From Citrobacter amalonaticus (GTDB lineage: Bacteria; Pseudomonadota; Gammaproteobacteria; Enterobacterales; Enterobacteriaceae): 64,000 nucleotides of DNA. The notes beneath the pieces are model-generated. The model was not told the DNA's origin, did not search any database, and worked only from the letters and a program-made list of their open reading frames with translations. This document shows, piece by piece, positions 17,696 to 26,824 of the stretch; within the stretch, counting starts at the first letter, position 1, and every line of letters begins with the position of its first letter. The stretch spans positions 4,402,001 to 4,466,000 of the forward strand of contig NZ_CP014015.2 of NCBI RefSeq assembly GCF_001559075.2. The letters are read 5' to 3'. The translations under genes were made by a program, and so were the position numbers.

Positions 17696-17929
17696 TCAAA
17701 GGATCGAGCCGCCTTTCGTGAGTTGTTCGCGACGCGCTTCCATATCTTCCTTATGCTGACGACCGTGATGCGCAATTGCGGTTCTTAACCGCTGCTGTTG
17801 CGTATAGCGGTCTTCGCGGCTTAACTGCGCATCATCGCTCAGGGCTACCAACAGTTCGTTCATATGGGTAATGATGCCCTCATCAATGGCGGCATCAACA
17901 CGGGCGCTGACCTCATCCAGGTGCGACAT
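17696..17929 (-). CDS. ydcY: Small conserved protein YdcY (DUF2526)
   Basis: This 77-residue highly charged, mainly helical protein (M-S-H-L-D-E-V-S-A-R-V-D...) is collinear with E. coli YdcY. It has no signal peptide and no membrane segment. Nothing is known to me of its activity. The gene lies only 9 bp downstream of the DppA-like binding-protein gene on the same strand, so the two are probably cotranscribed, unlike in E. coli where that neighbour is absent. Confidence 0.88.
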   Translation of the reverse strand: MSHLDEVSARVDAAIDEGIITHMNELLVALSDDAQLSREDRYTQQQRLRTAIAHHGRQHKEDMEARREQLTKGGSIL

Positions 17930-17938
17930 AAAAACTCC

Positions 17939-19537
17939 TTAATTCAGTTTTGCTTTTGAAAAATCACTGCCCATCAGGCTGACGCTGTAACCGGTCACGT
18001 TACTGCGCGTGGCGTAGAACGTTTTGCCGTTTGCCAGCGCAATCCACGGCGCCTGCTGATAATAAATCTCTTGCGCCTGCTGGTAGAGTTTCACACGCTC
18101 TTCCGGCTTGCTGACCAGCTTCGCTTTCTGGACCAGTGAATCATACTCTTTATCGCACCAGCGTGCGGCATTCGATCCGGTCTTGATGCTGTTGCAGCTC
18201 AGCAGCACATCGGCAAAGTTGTCCGGGTCGCCGTTATCCGACATCCAGCCAAACAGCGCGCTGTCATGTTCGCCTTTACGCATACCGGAAAGGTATTCGC
18301 CCCACTCGTAAGAGACAATCTTCGCCTTGACCCCCACTTTTGCCCAGTCGCTTTGAATCATCTCGGCAATGCGTCGCGAGTTAGGGTTATACGGACGCTG
18401 CACCGGCATTGACCAGAGCGTCACCTCAAACCCTTTATCCTGCCCGGCTTGTTTCAGCAGTTCTTTCGCTTTCTCCGGGTCGTACGCGTAATCCTTCAGT
18501 TCCGGGTTAAAACCCATCATGTTTGGCGGGATCGGTGATTTTGCCACTTTCGCCGAACCGAGGAAGACGGCTTTCACGATCGCCTGTTTATCGGTGGCGT
18601 AGTTCAGCGCCTGACGCACCAGCACATTATCAAACGGCTTTTTCTCGGTGTTAAAGGCCAGATAACCGACGTTGAGCGCCTCAACGGCATGCAGCGTCAG
18701 ATCGTTATTCTTTTTGATTTCATCAAACTGCACCGGTGATGGCGCCGGGATAATCTGACATTCGTTGGTTTGCAGTTTCGCCATCCGCGTCTGAACGTTT
18801 GGCGTGATGGAGAAGATCAGATGCTTTGTCGGCACCTCGCCGTCCCAGTAATTCGGGTTCGCCAGATAGCGAATCTGCGAATCCTGCTTGTACTGTTGCA
18901 GCACGTACGGGCCGGTACCAATCGGCCAGTTATCGACGTTTTCCGGTGTCCCTTTTTTCAGCATGGCGTCGGCGTATTCCGCCGAGAGAATCGAGGCAAA
19001 ATCCATTCCCCAGTCGGCAAGGAACGCGGCGTTTGGCTCACTCAGCACAAACTGCACGTGGTAGTCGTCGACCTTTTTCACCTCTTTAATCAGCTTATCG
19101 AAGCCGACGTCGTTGAAATACTCGTAGCTGCCCTGCGACACATTGTGGTACGGGTGCGTGGCCTCTTTCTGGCGTAATACCGAGAAAATAACGTCATCGG
19201 CGTTGAAATCGCGGGTCGGCTTGAAGAACTTGTTGCTGTTGAACTTCACGCCCTGACGCAGCGTAAAGGTATAGGTTTTGCCATCCTCTGAAATGGTCCA
19301 GTCCGTTGCCAGCGACGGTACCGGCGTGTTTTTTACCGGGTCGAAATTGATCAGCCGGTTGTAGAGCACCTGCGAACTGGCGACAAACGACGGACCTGAG
19401 CTGGCAATTTGCGGATTAAAGGATTCTGGCGAAGCTTCTGAACAGTAAACAATCGTATCGTTATTTGCCGCAAGCGCGGCTCCGGTCGGTAGCACCGCAC
19501 TGAGCGCCAGTGCGAGCAGCGTTTTCCCTGTGGACAT
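17939..19537 (-). CDS. DppA-like peptide-binding lipid-free periplasmic protein, orphan
   Basis: This protein of about 532 residues belongs to the family 5 extracellular solute-binding proteins. It resembles dipeptide-binding DppA throughout (T-I-V-Y-C-S-E-A-S-P-E-S-F-N-P-Q at the mature N-terminus; M-P-V-Q-R-P-Y-N-P-N and G-D-N-G-D-P-D-N-F in the ligand region). A signal peptide is cleaved near A-A-L-A-A. I prefer the ATG at 19537, with AAGG 8 bases upstream; an in-frame ATG 15 bases earlier is possible. No permease or ATPase genes are adjacent, so it probably uses the DppBCDF system encoded elsewhere. The ligand could be a dipeptide, heme or a peptide signal; this is unresolved. It lies upstream of ydcY. 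Confidence 0.85.
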   Translation of the reverse strand: MSTGKTLLALALSAVLPTGAALAANNDTIVYCSEASPESFNPQIASSGPSFVASSQVLYNRLINFDPVKNTPVPSLATDWTISEDGKTYTFTLRQGVKFNSNKFFKPTRDFNADDVIFSVLRQKEATHPYHNVSQGSYEYFNDVGFDKLIKEVKKVDDYHVQFVLSEPNAAFLADWGMDFASILSAEYADAMLKKGTPENVDNWPIGTGPYVLQQYKQDSQIRYLANPNYWDGEVPTKHLIFSITPNVQTRMAKLQTNECQIIPAPSPVQFDEIKKNNDLTLHAVEALNVGYLAFNTEKKPFDNVLVRQALNYATDKQAIVKAVFLGSAKVAKSPIPPNMMGFNPELKDYAYDPEKAKELLKQAGQDKGFEVTLWSMPVQRPYNPNSRRIAEMIQSDWAKVGVKAKIVSYEWGEYLSGMRKGEHDSALFGWMSDNGDPDNFADVLLSCNSIKTGSNAARWCDKEYDSLVQKAKLVSKPEERVKLYQQAQEIYYQQAPWIALANGKTFYATRSNVTGYSVSLMGSDFSKAKLN

Positions 19538-19796
19538 GATATGAACCTTCATCGTTATTATTGAGGGGGTTATAGGAGCATAGATTAAGAAAACTGAAAA
19601 ATAACAAATCCGTCTCAGGTTATGCGAATCCGCGCATTTTTGTTGGATCTTTCGCCACAGAATTTCCGTTAAGGCTTTTCGAAAACGTCAACGCCTCTAT
19701 GCCCAGAAAATTCACCCCTTTTTGCCTCTCTTCCACCGTTTGCCTGAGCCACGAATCCGTAAAGTAGATGCGTGAAAAAGTCTTAGGGACCTTATC

Positions 19797-21098
19797 GTGG
19801 CAAAAACACTCTTGCGCAGCGGCAATCTGGATGATTATCAGGCCGTCGGCGGTGGCGGCCAGGCCGTCTTTGATTCAGCACTACAAATTCGTGAAACGCT
19901 CCGTCTGCGTAAGCAGCAGGCGATGGTAGATTGTCTCGCCATTCCACAAGTCAATGACAGCGGCGATCGGGTTGACTGGTATTCCCCTCTCGAAGGCGCA
20001 TCCGTCGCGTGGAAAGCCGCCGATGAAGAGGCTCGCTTTCGCGCCCTGCGCTACCTTTCCGCGACGCTGGAAAGCGCCGCATCGCTGAGCCGCAAAAGCC
20101 TGCAGTCCGGGAAAACATCATTGCAGCTGTTTGGTTCGCTGCTGGAAAAGGCCGTCCAGTTTCCGGGTGAGAATCACGTTTTTCTGGTAGATGGCAAACC
20201 GGTCATCACTTTTTGGGGATTTATCAATCTCAATGAGAACACCCGTGAGGATGTACTGGAATGCCTGCGCATCCAGGAAGAACCCGAACCGGAAATTCAT
20301 ATTGAACCAGAACCTGTCGAAGAGCCCGCTCCTGAAGTGACGTTTGCCCAGGCGGATGAACCGCTGCTCTCCACGCCAATCGTGCCAGTCAGCGAGCCTG
20401 AACCGGTGATTCCCCCGCAGCCGGTTCCCGTGATCACAGAAGAAAAAGTGACGCCTGTTCCGGTCAAACCGTTACGTCGTCTGCCGCTCTGGAGTCTGCC
20501 TGTCGCCGCGGTGATCGTTGCCGCCATTGCCGCCCCGCTGCTGTGGAAATCGCCGACACCCGCCATTGCCACAGAAGTGGTCAATGCGCCTCAACCGGAA
20601 ATGGCGCCTTTGCCAACGCTCATCGTCGCGCTGCCGCTGCATCAGGCAGAGGTCATTGCGCCAGTGAAAAAAGATAAACCGGCCGATGAGCCGGTGGTGA
20701 TTGCCGCGATCCCGAAAGACGCGCTGGTAATGGATGCGAATCAGATGAAGGCTGGCACCACGCGCTTTCTCAACGGGAACTGGCGTGTCATGGTGGACGT
20801 GAAAGATCCCGTCACCGGTAAAGCGCCGTCTCTGCGTTACCAGATCCAGAACAATAAAGGTACGGCGCGCGTGGTTCACGGCGATAACATCGTCTGCCGC
20901 GCGGATCTCTTCTCAGGGCTACATCAGAGCGGGGAATTAATGATTAAGAGTCGCGGTAATGCGCGCTGCACCGACGGTTCACGTTATCCGATGCCGGAAA
21001 TCACCTGTAAAACCGGGACCAACGATGTCGCCGTTTGTACCGCTCGCTTTGATGCGAAAGCCGCGATCCCGTTGACGTTCAAGAAGACAGGGGCCTGA
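19797..21098 (+). CDS. srfA: SrfA: membrane-anchored first component of the srfABC operon
   Basis: This 433-residue protein begins with GTG preceded by TTAGGGA. An N-terminal globular cytoplasmic region (1-155) is followed by a Pro/Glu/Val-rich linker (about 158-225) and one membrane segment (about 230-250, W-S-L-P-V-A-A-V-I-V-A-A-I-A-A-P). A second low-complexity stretch leads to a C-terminal domain (about 310-433) with four cysteines, suited to disulfides in the periplasm. It matches the SrfA 'virulence effector' family; the Salmonella genes were named as SsrB-regulated factors. The biochemical role is unknown. The topology suggests a cytoplasm-to-periplasm scaffold on which SrfB and SrfC could assemble; that is inference. 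Confidence 0.85.
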   Translation: MAKTLLRSGNLDDYQAVGGGGQAVFDSALQIRETLRLRKQQAMVDCLAIPQVNDSGDRVDWYSPLEGASVAWKAADEEARFRALRYLSATLESAASLSRKSLQSGKTSLQLFGSLLEKAVQFPGENHVFLVDGKPVITFWGFINLNENTREDVLECLRIQEEPEPEIHIEPEPVEEPAPEVTFAQADEPLLSTPIVPVSEPEPVIPPQPVPVITEEKVTPVPVKPLRRLPLWSLPVAAVIVAAIAAPLLWKSPTPAIATEVVNAPQPEMAPLPTLIVALPLHQAEVIAPVKKDKPADEPVVIAAIPKDALVMDANQMKAGTTRFLNGNWRVMVDVKDPVTGKAPSLRYQIQNNKGTARVVHGDNIVCRADLFSGLHQSGELMIKSRGNARCTDGSRYPMPEITCKTGTNDVAVCTARFDAKAAIPLTFKKTGA

Positions 21099-21102
21099 TT
21101 TT

Positions 21103-24084
21103 ATGCTGGTGAATCTGTGTGATTACAAACAGAGCGTCACGCTCATTGCAAACAGCGGCGTACAGTTTCTCGACTTCGGACTGACGCCGCAGGAATCCGC
21201 GCATCATGGTCGCTTCGTGCGTAAAACGGCCAACGGCCCCCTGCTGCGTCTGGATTACGATCTGGCCAATGGTCGCTATACCCTGCCTGCACGACCGGGC
21301 TCACAGCCGGAAGTGGTGAAACCGGAAAGTACGCAAACGCTGCATTACTCTCTGGAGGTTCTCGACGGCATCTGGCTGCCGCTGCCGTTCCTGCGTTTTA
21401 ATCCGCCGCGCACCTTCGTTGAAGGGCCAGACAACTGGGCGCGTGTTCAGGTGCGGAAGCTTGCCGAACCCGACAGCGCGGGCAACACCCATCGCGTGAC
21501 GCTCGCGCTCGATAGCCAGCTGAGCGAGAATGCCCCCGCCTCGCTTGCGCCCGGCGAAAACGATCTGCTGAACGGCACCCGTTTTGCCCTCGCCTGGCGC
21601 GATGATGAGATCGCCGATTTTCTCGATCAGACCTGGATTGACGGCTGGCTACGCGAGGCGTTCCTCAACCACGCCAGCCTGCAGGAAAACCGGACTGAAC
21701 AGACCATCAGCCTGGCGCTGCGTAACTTTGAGTATCAGGCGCACTGGCTGAACCTGCTGACGCTGCTGGGTGAACAACTCGCTGTACCGGAAGTCAAACT
21801 GGTGACCCACACCCTCAGTACCCCGGCGATCCCGGTCGATTTGATTCTGGATGTCGGTAATACCCATACCTGCGGCGTCTTGATTGAAGATCACGGCGAC
21901 GCCAATGACGGGCTGCGCCAGACGGCGGAACTGCAGGTCCGTTCGCTCAGCGAACCGCAGTATCTCAACGACCCGCTGTTCACCAGTCGTCTTGAATTTT
22001 CAGAAGCCCGCTTTGGTAAGCAGCATTTCTCGGTCGAAAGCGGCCGTGAAGATGCGTTCATCTGGCCGTCAATTGTGCGGGTCGGTGACGAAGCGCGCAA
22101 GCTGGCGATGCAGCGTACGGGAACGGACGGTAACAGCGGCATTTCCAGCCCGCGCCGCTATCTGTGGGATGAAACGCCGGTACTGCATGACTGGCGCTTC
22201 AGCCAGATGAACAGCAAAACCCAGCGCGAACCGCTTGCCACCGCCTTTCCGCTGATGAACCTGATGAACGATGACGGACAGCCGCTCTACTCGCTGCCGC
22301 AGGATGATCGTCTGCCGGTGTTTTCACCTCAGTACAGCCGCAGTACGCTGATGACCCACATGCTGTGCGAGATCCTCGCCCAGGCGCTGGGACAAATTAA
22401 CAGTGTCGCGACCCGACTGCGTCTGGGTTTCCCTGCTTCTCCGCGTCAGTTGCGTTCGTTGATCCTGACTCTCCCTTCGGCGATGCCGAAACAGGAACGT
22501 GAAATCTTCCGTCTGCGCATGTTCGAAGCAATAGCCCTTGTCTGGAAAGCGATGGGCTGGCACCCGCAGGATGAAGACTTCAGCACCCGCAAGCAGCAGG
22601 AAAAAAGCGTGGTTCCGGTGCCAGAAATTCAGATGGAATGGGACGAGGCCAGCTGTGGTCAACTGGTCTGGCTGTATAACGAAGCCATTTCCCATTACGC
22701 CGGACGCAGCGAAGCATTCTTCAACACCCTTGCCCGCCCGGATCGTCTGCCGGAACCTGGCGAAACGAAAGGCCGGGCGCTACGCGTGGCCTCGATTGAT
22801 ATCGGCGGCGGCACCACCGATATGGCGATTGTCCACTATCAACTGGACGACGGCGTCGGCGCCAATGTAAAAATCACGCCGCATCTGCTGTTCCGCGAAG
22901 GTTTTAAGGTCGCGGGCGACGACATGCTGCTGGATGTGATCCAGAAATGCATTTTACCGGCCCTGCAAACCCGGCTGCAGCAGGCAGGAGTGACGGATGC
23001 CGCCGCCCTGCTCGCCACGCTGTTTGGCGATTCCGGGCGTATCGATACCCAGGCTGTTTTGCGACAACAAACGGCGCTTCAACTCTTTATGCCGCTCGGT
23101 CACGCGGTCCTTTCTGCATGGGAAAAGAGCGACATTAACGATCCGCTGGCCGGACTGCACGCCACCTTTGGCGATCTGCTGAACCATCGTCCGACACGCA
23201 ACGTGCTCAATTACATTCAGCAGGCGATTGATCACGCCCTGCCGTCGGGCTCGCCGACGTTTGATCTCTTTAGCGTCCCGTTACAGGTGCAGTTCAGCCA
23301 GTTACAGGACGCGATGCTGGCAGGTCAGTTTACCCTGACTTCCCCGCTGCATGCGGTCTGTGAAGCCATTTCACATTATTGCTGCGATATCCTGCTGGTC
23401 ACCGGCAGACCGACCTGTATCCCGGCGGTTCAGGCGCTGATCCGCCATCTGCAGCCGGTTCCGGTCAATCGCATGGTGTGGATGGACAACTACCGCGTCC
23501 ATGAATGGTATCCGTTCAGCCAACAGGGGCGCATCGGCAATCCGAAATCCACCGCCGCGGTCGGCGCAATGCTGTGCAGCCTGGCGCTGGATCTGCGCCT
23601 GCCGCGCTTTAACTTTAAAGCCGCTGATATTGGCGCCTACTCGACCGTGCGTTACCTCGGCGTACTCGACAATACGGTGAATACGTTACGTGAGGAAAAC
23701 GTCTGGTATCAGGATATCGATCTTGATAAACCCGGTGCGAAGCTCGACACCCGCGTGCACTTCCCGCTACGCGGCAACGTCACGCTCGGTTTCCGCCAAC
23801 TGGCGAACAGTCGTTGGCCCGCGACGCCACTGTATACGCTGAGCATTAACTCCGCCGATCTGGCGAAGAATATCGCGGGTGACGGCGTGTTAAACGTGCG
23901 TCTGCAATTGCGCGGCGGCAACAAAGAGACCGGCCCGGAGTCGTTTGTGCTGAGCGATGCGTGGCTACAGGATGGCACGCCGGTGGCGGCAAATGCCCTG
24001 ACCTTAAAACTGAATACCCTGGCTGACCGCCGACACAGCGGCAGCCATTACTGGATTGACAGCGGGAGCGTGTACCTGAAATGA
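21103..24084 (+). CDS. srfB: SrfB: large actin/Hsp70-fold ATPase-like protein
   Basis: This 993-residue protein starts 4 bases after the srfA stop. Two phosphate-binding motifs of the actin/Hsp70 superfamily are clear: I-L-D-V-G-N-T-H-T-C-G-V (about 248-259) and S-I-D-I-G-G-G-T-T-D-M-A (564-575). They are separated by a large insertion and followed by a G-R-P-T-C-I-P-A-V region (about 768-776) near the expected adenosine site. The SrfB family is defined but uncharacterised enzymatically. No signal peptide or membrane segment is seen, so it is cytosolic and may cycle ATP while bound to SrfA. Its stop overlaps the srfC start. Confidence 0.87.
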   Translation: MLVNLCDYKQSVTLIANSGVQFLDFGLTPQESAHHGRFVRKTANGPLLRLDYDLANGRYTLPARPGSQPEVVKPESTQTLHYSLEVLDGIWLPLPFLRFNPPRTFVEGPDNWARVQVRKLAEPDSAGNTHRVTLALDSQLSENAPASLAPGENDLLNGTRFALAWRDDEIADFLDQTWIDGWLREAFLNHASLQENRTEQTISLALRNFEYQAHWLNLLTLLGEQLAVPEVKLVTHTLSTPAIPVDLILDVGNTHTCGVLIEDHGDANDGLRQTAELQVRSLSEPQYLNDPLFTSRLEFSEARFGKQHFSVESGREDAFIWPSIVRVGDEARKLAMQRTGTDGNSGISSPRRYLWDETPVLHDWRFSQMNSKTQREPLATAFPLMNLMNDDGQPLYSLPQDDRLPVFSPQYSRSTLMTHMLCEILAQALGQINSVATRLRLGFPASPRQLRSLILTLPSAMPKQEREIFRLRMFEAIALVWKAMGWHPQDEDFSTRKQQEKSVVPVPEIQMEWDEASCGQLVWLYNEAISHYAGRSEAFFNTLARPDRLPEPGETKGRALRVASIDIGGGTTDMAIVHYQLDDGVGANVKITPHLLFREGFKVAGDDMLLDVIQKCILPALQTRLQQAGVTDAAALLATLFGDSGRIDTQAVLRQQTALQLFMPLGHAVLSAWEKSDINDPLAGLHATFGDLLNHRPTRNVLNYIQQAIDHALPSGSPTFDLFSVPLQVQFSQLQDAMLAGQFTLTSPLHAVCEAISHYCCDILLVTGRPTCIPAVQALIRHLQPVPVNRMVWMDNYRVHEWYPFSQQGRIGNPKSTAAVGAMLCSLALDLRLPRFNFKAADIGAYSTVRYLGVLDNTVNTLREENVWYQDIDLDKPGAKLDTRVHFPLRGNVTLGFRQLANSRWPATPLYTLSINSADLAKNIAGDGVLNVRLQLRGGNKETGPESFVLSDAWLQDGTPVAANALTLKLNTLADRRHSGSHYWIDSGSVYLK

Positions 24085-26231
24085 GCAAGATGTTGAATAC
24101 CACTCAGGCCGCGATCGCGTGGGTAAATCGCACCCGTCAGCACGCTATGGCGCTGGACGACGAAGCGGATGCGCTGCTGGCGCAACTCAACCGCGCTGCC
24201 GCCACCGAATCCGCCCTCAATGCCGCCCGACACGATCGCGCCAGCATTGGACTTTACGGCTACTCGCAGGCAGCGAAAGCGCACCTCCTTGCCGCGCTGT
24301 GCAGCAGCGGCAACGGTAAGGTCAATGTCATTACCCCGGATCGCAGCTTTGACTATTTCAGTCATCTCAACCCCGGACACGCGCCAACCAACATGGCGCT
24401 GCGCTTTACACGGCAAAAGAACCTACCGGATGACGAGTGGCCGTTACGCCTGCGGCTGGTCACGGAAGCGGAACTGGTGCAGATATTCATCGCCCAGGCC
24501 TGCACGCAGCCCGCGTACCGGCAGGTGGAAAAAGCGATTATCGAATCGCGTATTGAGAAGTGGCAGTCGCTGCGTCAGTTGCACCCGGTTCAGGGCGTGA
24601 CGGCACAGGAAGTGGCGACCATTGCCCGCTTCTGGCAGCGCTGTATCCCCGCATCACAACAGCAGATTGATGACGCGCTGTGGCACCAGTTTGCCCTGCT
24701 GCTCCCGACGGTCGACCTCTCAACCCGTGCCAGCGCCTGGTCGTTGCTGTGGGGTGAACAGCCAGAACTGACGCAGCAGTGGCTGAAACTGGCGCAGGTC
24801 CTCCAGCAGACGGGCCATGCCGGCGAAGTCGCCGCGCCGCTGAGCCTGTTGGTCGATCAGTTTGGCTTACCGTCTGAGAGTTTTATCACCCAGGAATTTC
24901 TGGCCTCGCAAGAGGCGCAAAGCGATGTGGTTGTCCATCCGATCGTGAATGAGAAATTACTTAACGCCGTCAGTCTGGCCCAGGAATCACTGGCTCTGCT
25001 GACCCGCGAGCTGGTACTGAGCGTGGAAGATGGTGTACTCGATAACGTCGATCTGCTGGATATTCCGCTTGCGCCGCTCTGTCACCCACAGCCGCTCTGG
25101 CAGGCCAAACTCGGCTGGTTGTTGGAGCATTACCGCCAGCAGTTGCAGCCCGACGTGCTGGTCGTCTGCAACGCCACCGCCACCCGCACGCAAACACCGT
25201 CTACGGCCAGAACATTGCTCAACTGGGTGCACGATACGCAACCGACGCGCGAGACGGCGTTGCCCGGCGTCGTGTGGGCCATTACGCCGCAAGATGCGCG
25301 TTTTACAACGCAACAGAATCTGGACGAAGCGGTCCAGCATCTGATGGGAAAACCAGGCCAGCACTGGGGCACCCTGCAGGCGCTGGACAAACACAGTCTG
25401 CTGCGCCTGATCGAGTGGCTGTCGCAAGCCACTTCAGCCCCGCAGCGTCAGGCACGCCTGCAGGCGCTGGGCGAACAGCATCAACAGCGTGTTCGTGAAC
25501 TGATGCTCGCGCAACCTGCCGAAGCGCTTAGCGCGGAAGCGGTGGTTCGACAGCTACAGCAGCAGGCGGCGCATCACGGCGATCTGCTCGACGGTTTGTT
25601 ACCGGCGGTACAACAGTTTGAAACCCTGCTCCGCGTCCAGCAACCGCGTGAAGAACAGGTCAGCGGTTTATTCAATGAGGCCATTGACCTTTTCGCCGAG
25701 GTCCGTGACGCGCCGCAGCAGTCAGAGAACAAAGAGACGGGCTATCAGGCGCACCGCCTGTGGCTCAACCATATTCGTCAGTGGAGCCGCGATGACAGTC
25801 AGGCGCAGCGTCTGGGGTTGACGCCCGCTGCGCTGCGTCAGGTCGTCGACATACTGGCGATCGCCAGCTATCGCCTGCAACTGCCGCAGCAACTGCAACA
25901 GATATTGCAGCGTGAAGAAGTTTGCGGCGCTCAGCTGCACGCCTGCATCGCCAACTTTATTGCCTGGCTCGGCTATGCCGACGTGGCAGAAACGGAGCGA
26001 CCCGCCAGTCGAATCGCGAAAGGAACGGCGATTTTCAGCGCGGTCAAACGCCAGCCGATGACGCGTCTGACGCATCTGGAAGAACAGCCGGTGCACGCCG
26101 CCAGCCGCTATGTTTATGACTGGCTGGTTGCGCTGTATACGCGGGCAACGGAAAACAAGGGATATCAGCATCCGCAGGATGTGACTGAAGCCGACCAAAA
26201 GGCGCTAAACGCGCTGCTGGCAATGATTTGA
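24081..26231 (+). CDS. srfC: SrfC: large putative nucleotide-binding virulence-family protein
   Basis: This 716-residue cytoplasmic protein overlaps srfB by four bases (ATGA). Near the N-terminus, after a short strand, the segment G60-Y-S-Q-A-A-K66-A-H occupies the position of a Walker A loop (G-x4-G-K-S/T), but the second Gly and the Ser/Thr are Ala. Binding of nucleotide is therefore uncertain. The remainder is helical and rich in Gln and Leu, with possible coiled coils around 460-560. It belongs to the bacterial virulence factor family that always accompanies SrfB. No characterised activity is known to me. srfC converges with ortT, 34 bp apart, without a visible strong terminator. Confidence 0.85.
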   Translation: MSKMLNTTQAAIAWVNRTRQHAMALDDEADALLAQLNRAAATESALNAARHDRASIGLYGYSQAAKAHLLAALCSSGNGKVNVITPDRSFDYFSHLNPGHAPTNMALRFTRQKNLPDDEWPLRLRLVTEAELVQIFIAQACTQPAYRQVEKAIIESRIEKWQSLRQLHPVQGVTAQEVATIARFWQRCIPASQQQIDDALWHQFALLLPTVDLSTRASAWSLLWGEQPELTQQWLKLAQVLQQTGHAGEVAAPLSLLVDQFGLPSESFITQEFLASQEAQSDVVVHPIVNEKLLNAVSLAQESLALLTRELVLSVEDGVLDNVDLLDIPLAPLCHPQPLWQAKLGWLLEHYRQQLQPDVLVVCNATATRTQTPSTARTLLNWVHDTQPTRETALPGVVWAITPQDARFTTQQNLDEAVQHLMGKPGQHWGTLQALDKHSLLRLIEWLSQATSAPQRQARLQALGEQHQQRVRELMLAQPAEALSAEAVVRQLQQQAAHHGDLLDGLLPAVQQFETLLRVQQPREEQVSGLFNEAIDLFAEVRDAPQQSENKETGYQAHRLWLNHIRQWSRDDSQAQRLGLTPAALRQVVDILAIASYRLQLPQQLQQILQREEVCGAQLHACIANFIAWLGYADVAETERPASRIAKGTAIFSAVKRQPMTRLTHLEEQPVHAASRYVYDWLVALYTRATENKGYQHPQDVTEADQKALNALLAMI

Positions 26232-26265
26232 GAGATCCGCCGGGAAGGATTCCGGCGACGTCCGC

Positions 26266-26439
26266 TCAAAACAGCGAAAACAACAGTGCCACCGGGAAAC
26301 TCATGGGCCAGGTGGCCCCGACCAGAAAGGCGCTCAGAAAGCGGATGCGTTTTTTATCGTGCGAGAGAAACCAGGTGATCAGAAAGGCAATCGCGGCCAT
26401 CACTGCATAGAACATCAACATTTTTTGGTACAAAGACAT
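26266..26439 (-). CDS. ortT: Orphan membrane toxin OrtT
   Basis: This 57-residue protein reads MSLYQKMLMFYAVMAAI... and ends P-V-A-L-L-F-S-L-F, almost identical to E. coli OrtT (YdcX). Two membrane helices are separated by a positively charged turn (S-H-D-K-K-R-I-R). OrtT is described as an orphan toxin, without an antitoxin gene, that damages the inner membrane under amino-acid or trimethoprim stress. It lies immediately after srfC on the opposite strand. An FNR-like palindrome lies about 57 bp upstream of the start. It is short enough to be missed by routine gene calling. Confidence 0.88.
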   Translation of the reverse strand: MSLYQKMLMFYAVMAAIAFLITWFLSHDKKRIRFLSAFLVGATWPMSFPVALLFSLF

Positions 26440-26489
26440 TTACGGGCATCCGGCCAGAGGAATAAATCGCGCGCAATATGCTCCATTTT

Positions 26490-26503
26490 TTGACATACAT
26501 CAA
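26490..26503. promoter_or_regulatory. FNR-like site upstream of ortT
   Basis: TTGACATACATCAA matches the FNR consensus TTGAT-N4-ATCAA at 9 of 10 defined positions. It lies between the divergent ortT and yncL genes and could place either under anaerobic control. Confidence 0.45.
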
Positions 26504-26632
26504 GTTTTATCCCTTTCGGTCAAACCATTTGCCATTTTTTATGGCCGCTTACGTTAAGTCCCTGGTTCGTACTATTGCGGATCACAGGATGCCGGACTAT
26601 ACACAAAGGGGCACTAACGCAAGGTGGCAAAT

Positions 26633-26728
26633 ATGAATGTTTCCAGTAGAACCGTAGTGTTGATAAATCTCTTTGCTGCTGTGGGTCTTTTTGCTCTTAT
26701 CTCATTGAGATTTGGCTGGTTTATGTAA
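26633..26728 (+). CDS. yncL: Small membrane protein YncL
   Basis: This 31-residue peptide, M-N-V-S-S-R-T-V-V-L then a single hydrophobic helix ending F-G-W-F-M, differs from E. coli YncL at only a few positions. AAGG precedes the ATG at the right distance. In E. coli it is one of the validated small single-pass membrane proteins and is stress-induced; no function is assigned. It keeps the same position between ortT and patD as in E. coli, which supports the call despite its size. A perfect 12-bp hairpin follows. Confidence 0.85.
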   Translation: MNVSSRTVVLINLFAAVGLFALISLRFGWFM

Positions 26729-26752
26729 TTCTTGAGTGCTTGCGGCGCAGAC

Positions 26753-26779
26753 AGGCAGAGAGAAGGTTTCTCTCTGCCT
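26753..26779. terminator. Hairpin between yncL and patD
   Basis: AGGCAGAGAGAA and TTCTCTCTGCCT form a 12-bp perfect stem with a 3-base loop between the convergent genes. No long U-run is present on either side, but the stem strength suggests a bidirectional terminator. Confidence 0.65.
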
Positions 26780-26824
26780 TCGACTGACGATCTTCCCACG
26801 CCACTTTTCGGGCGTAAATTACCC

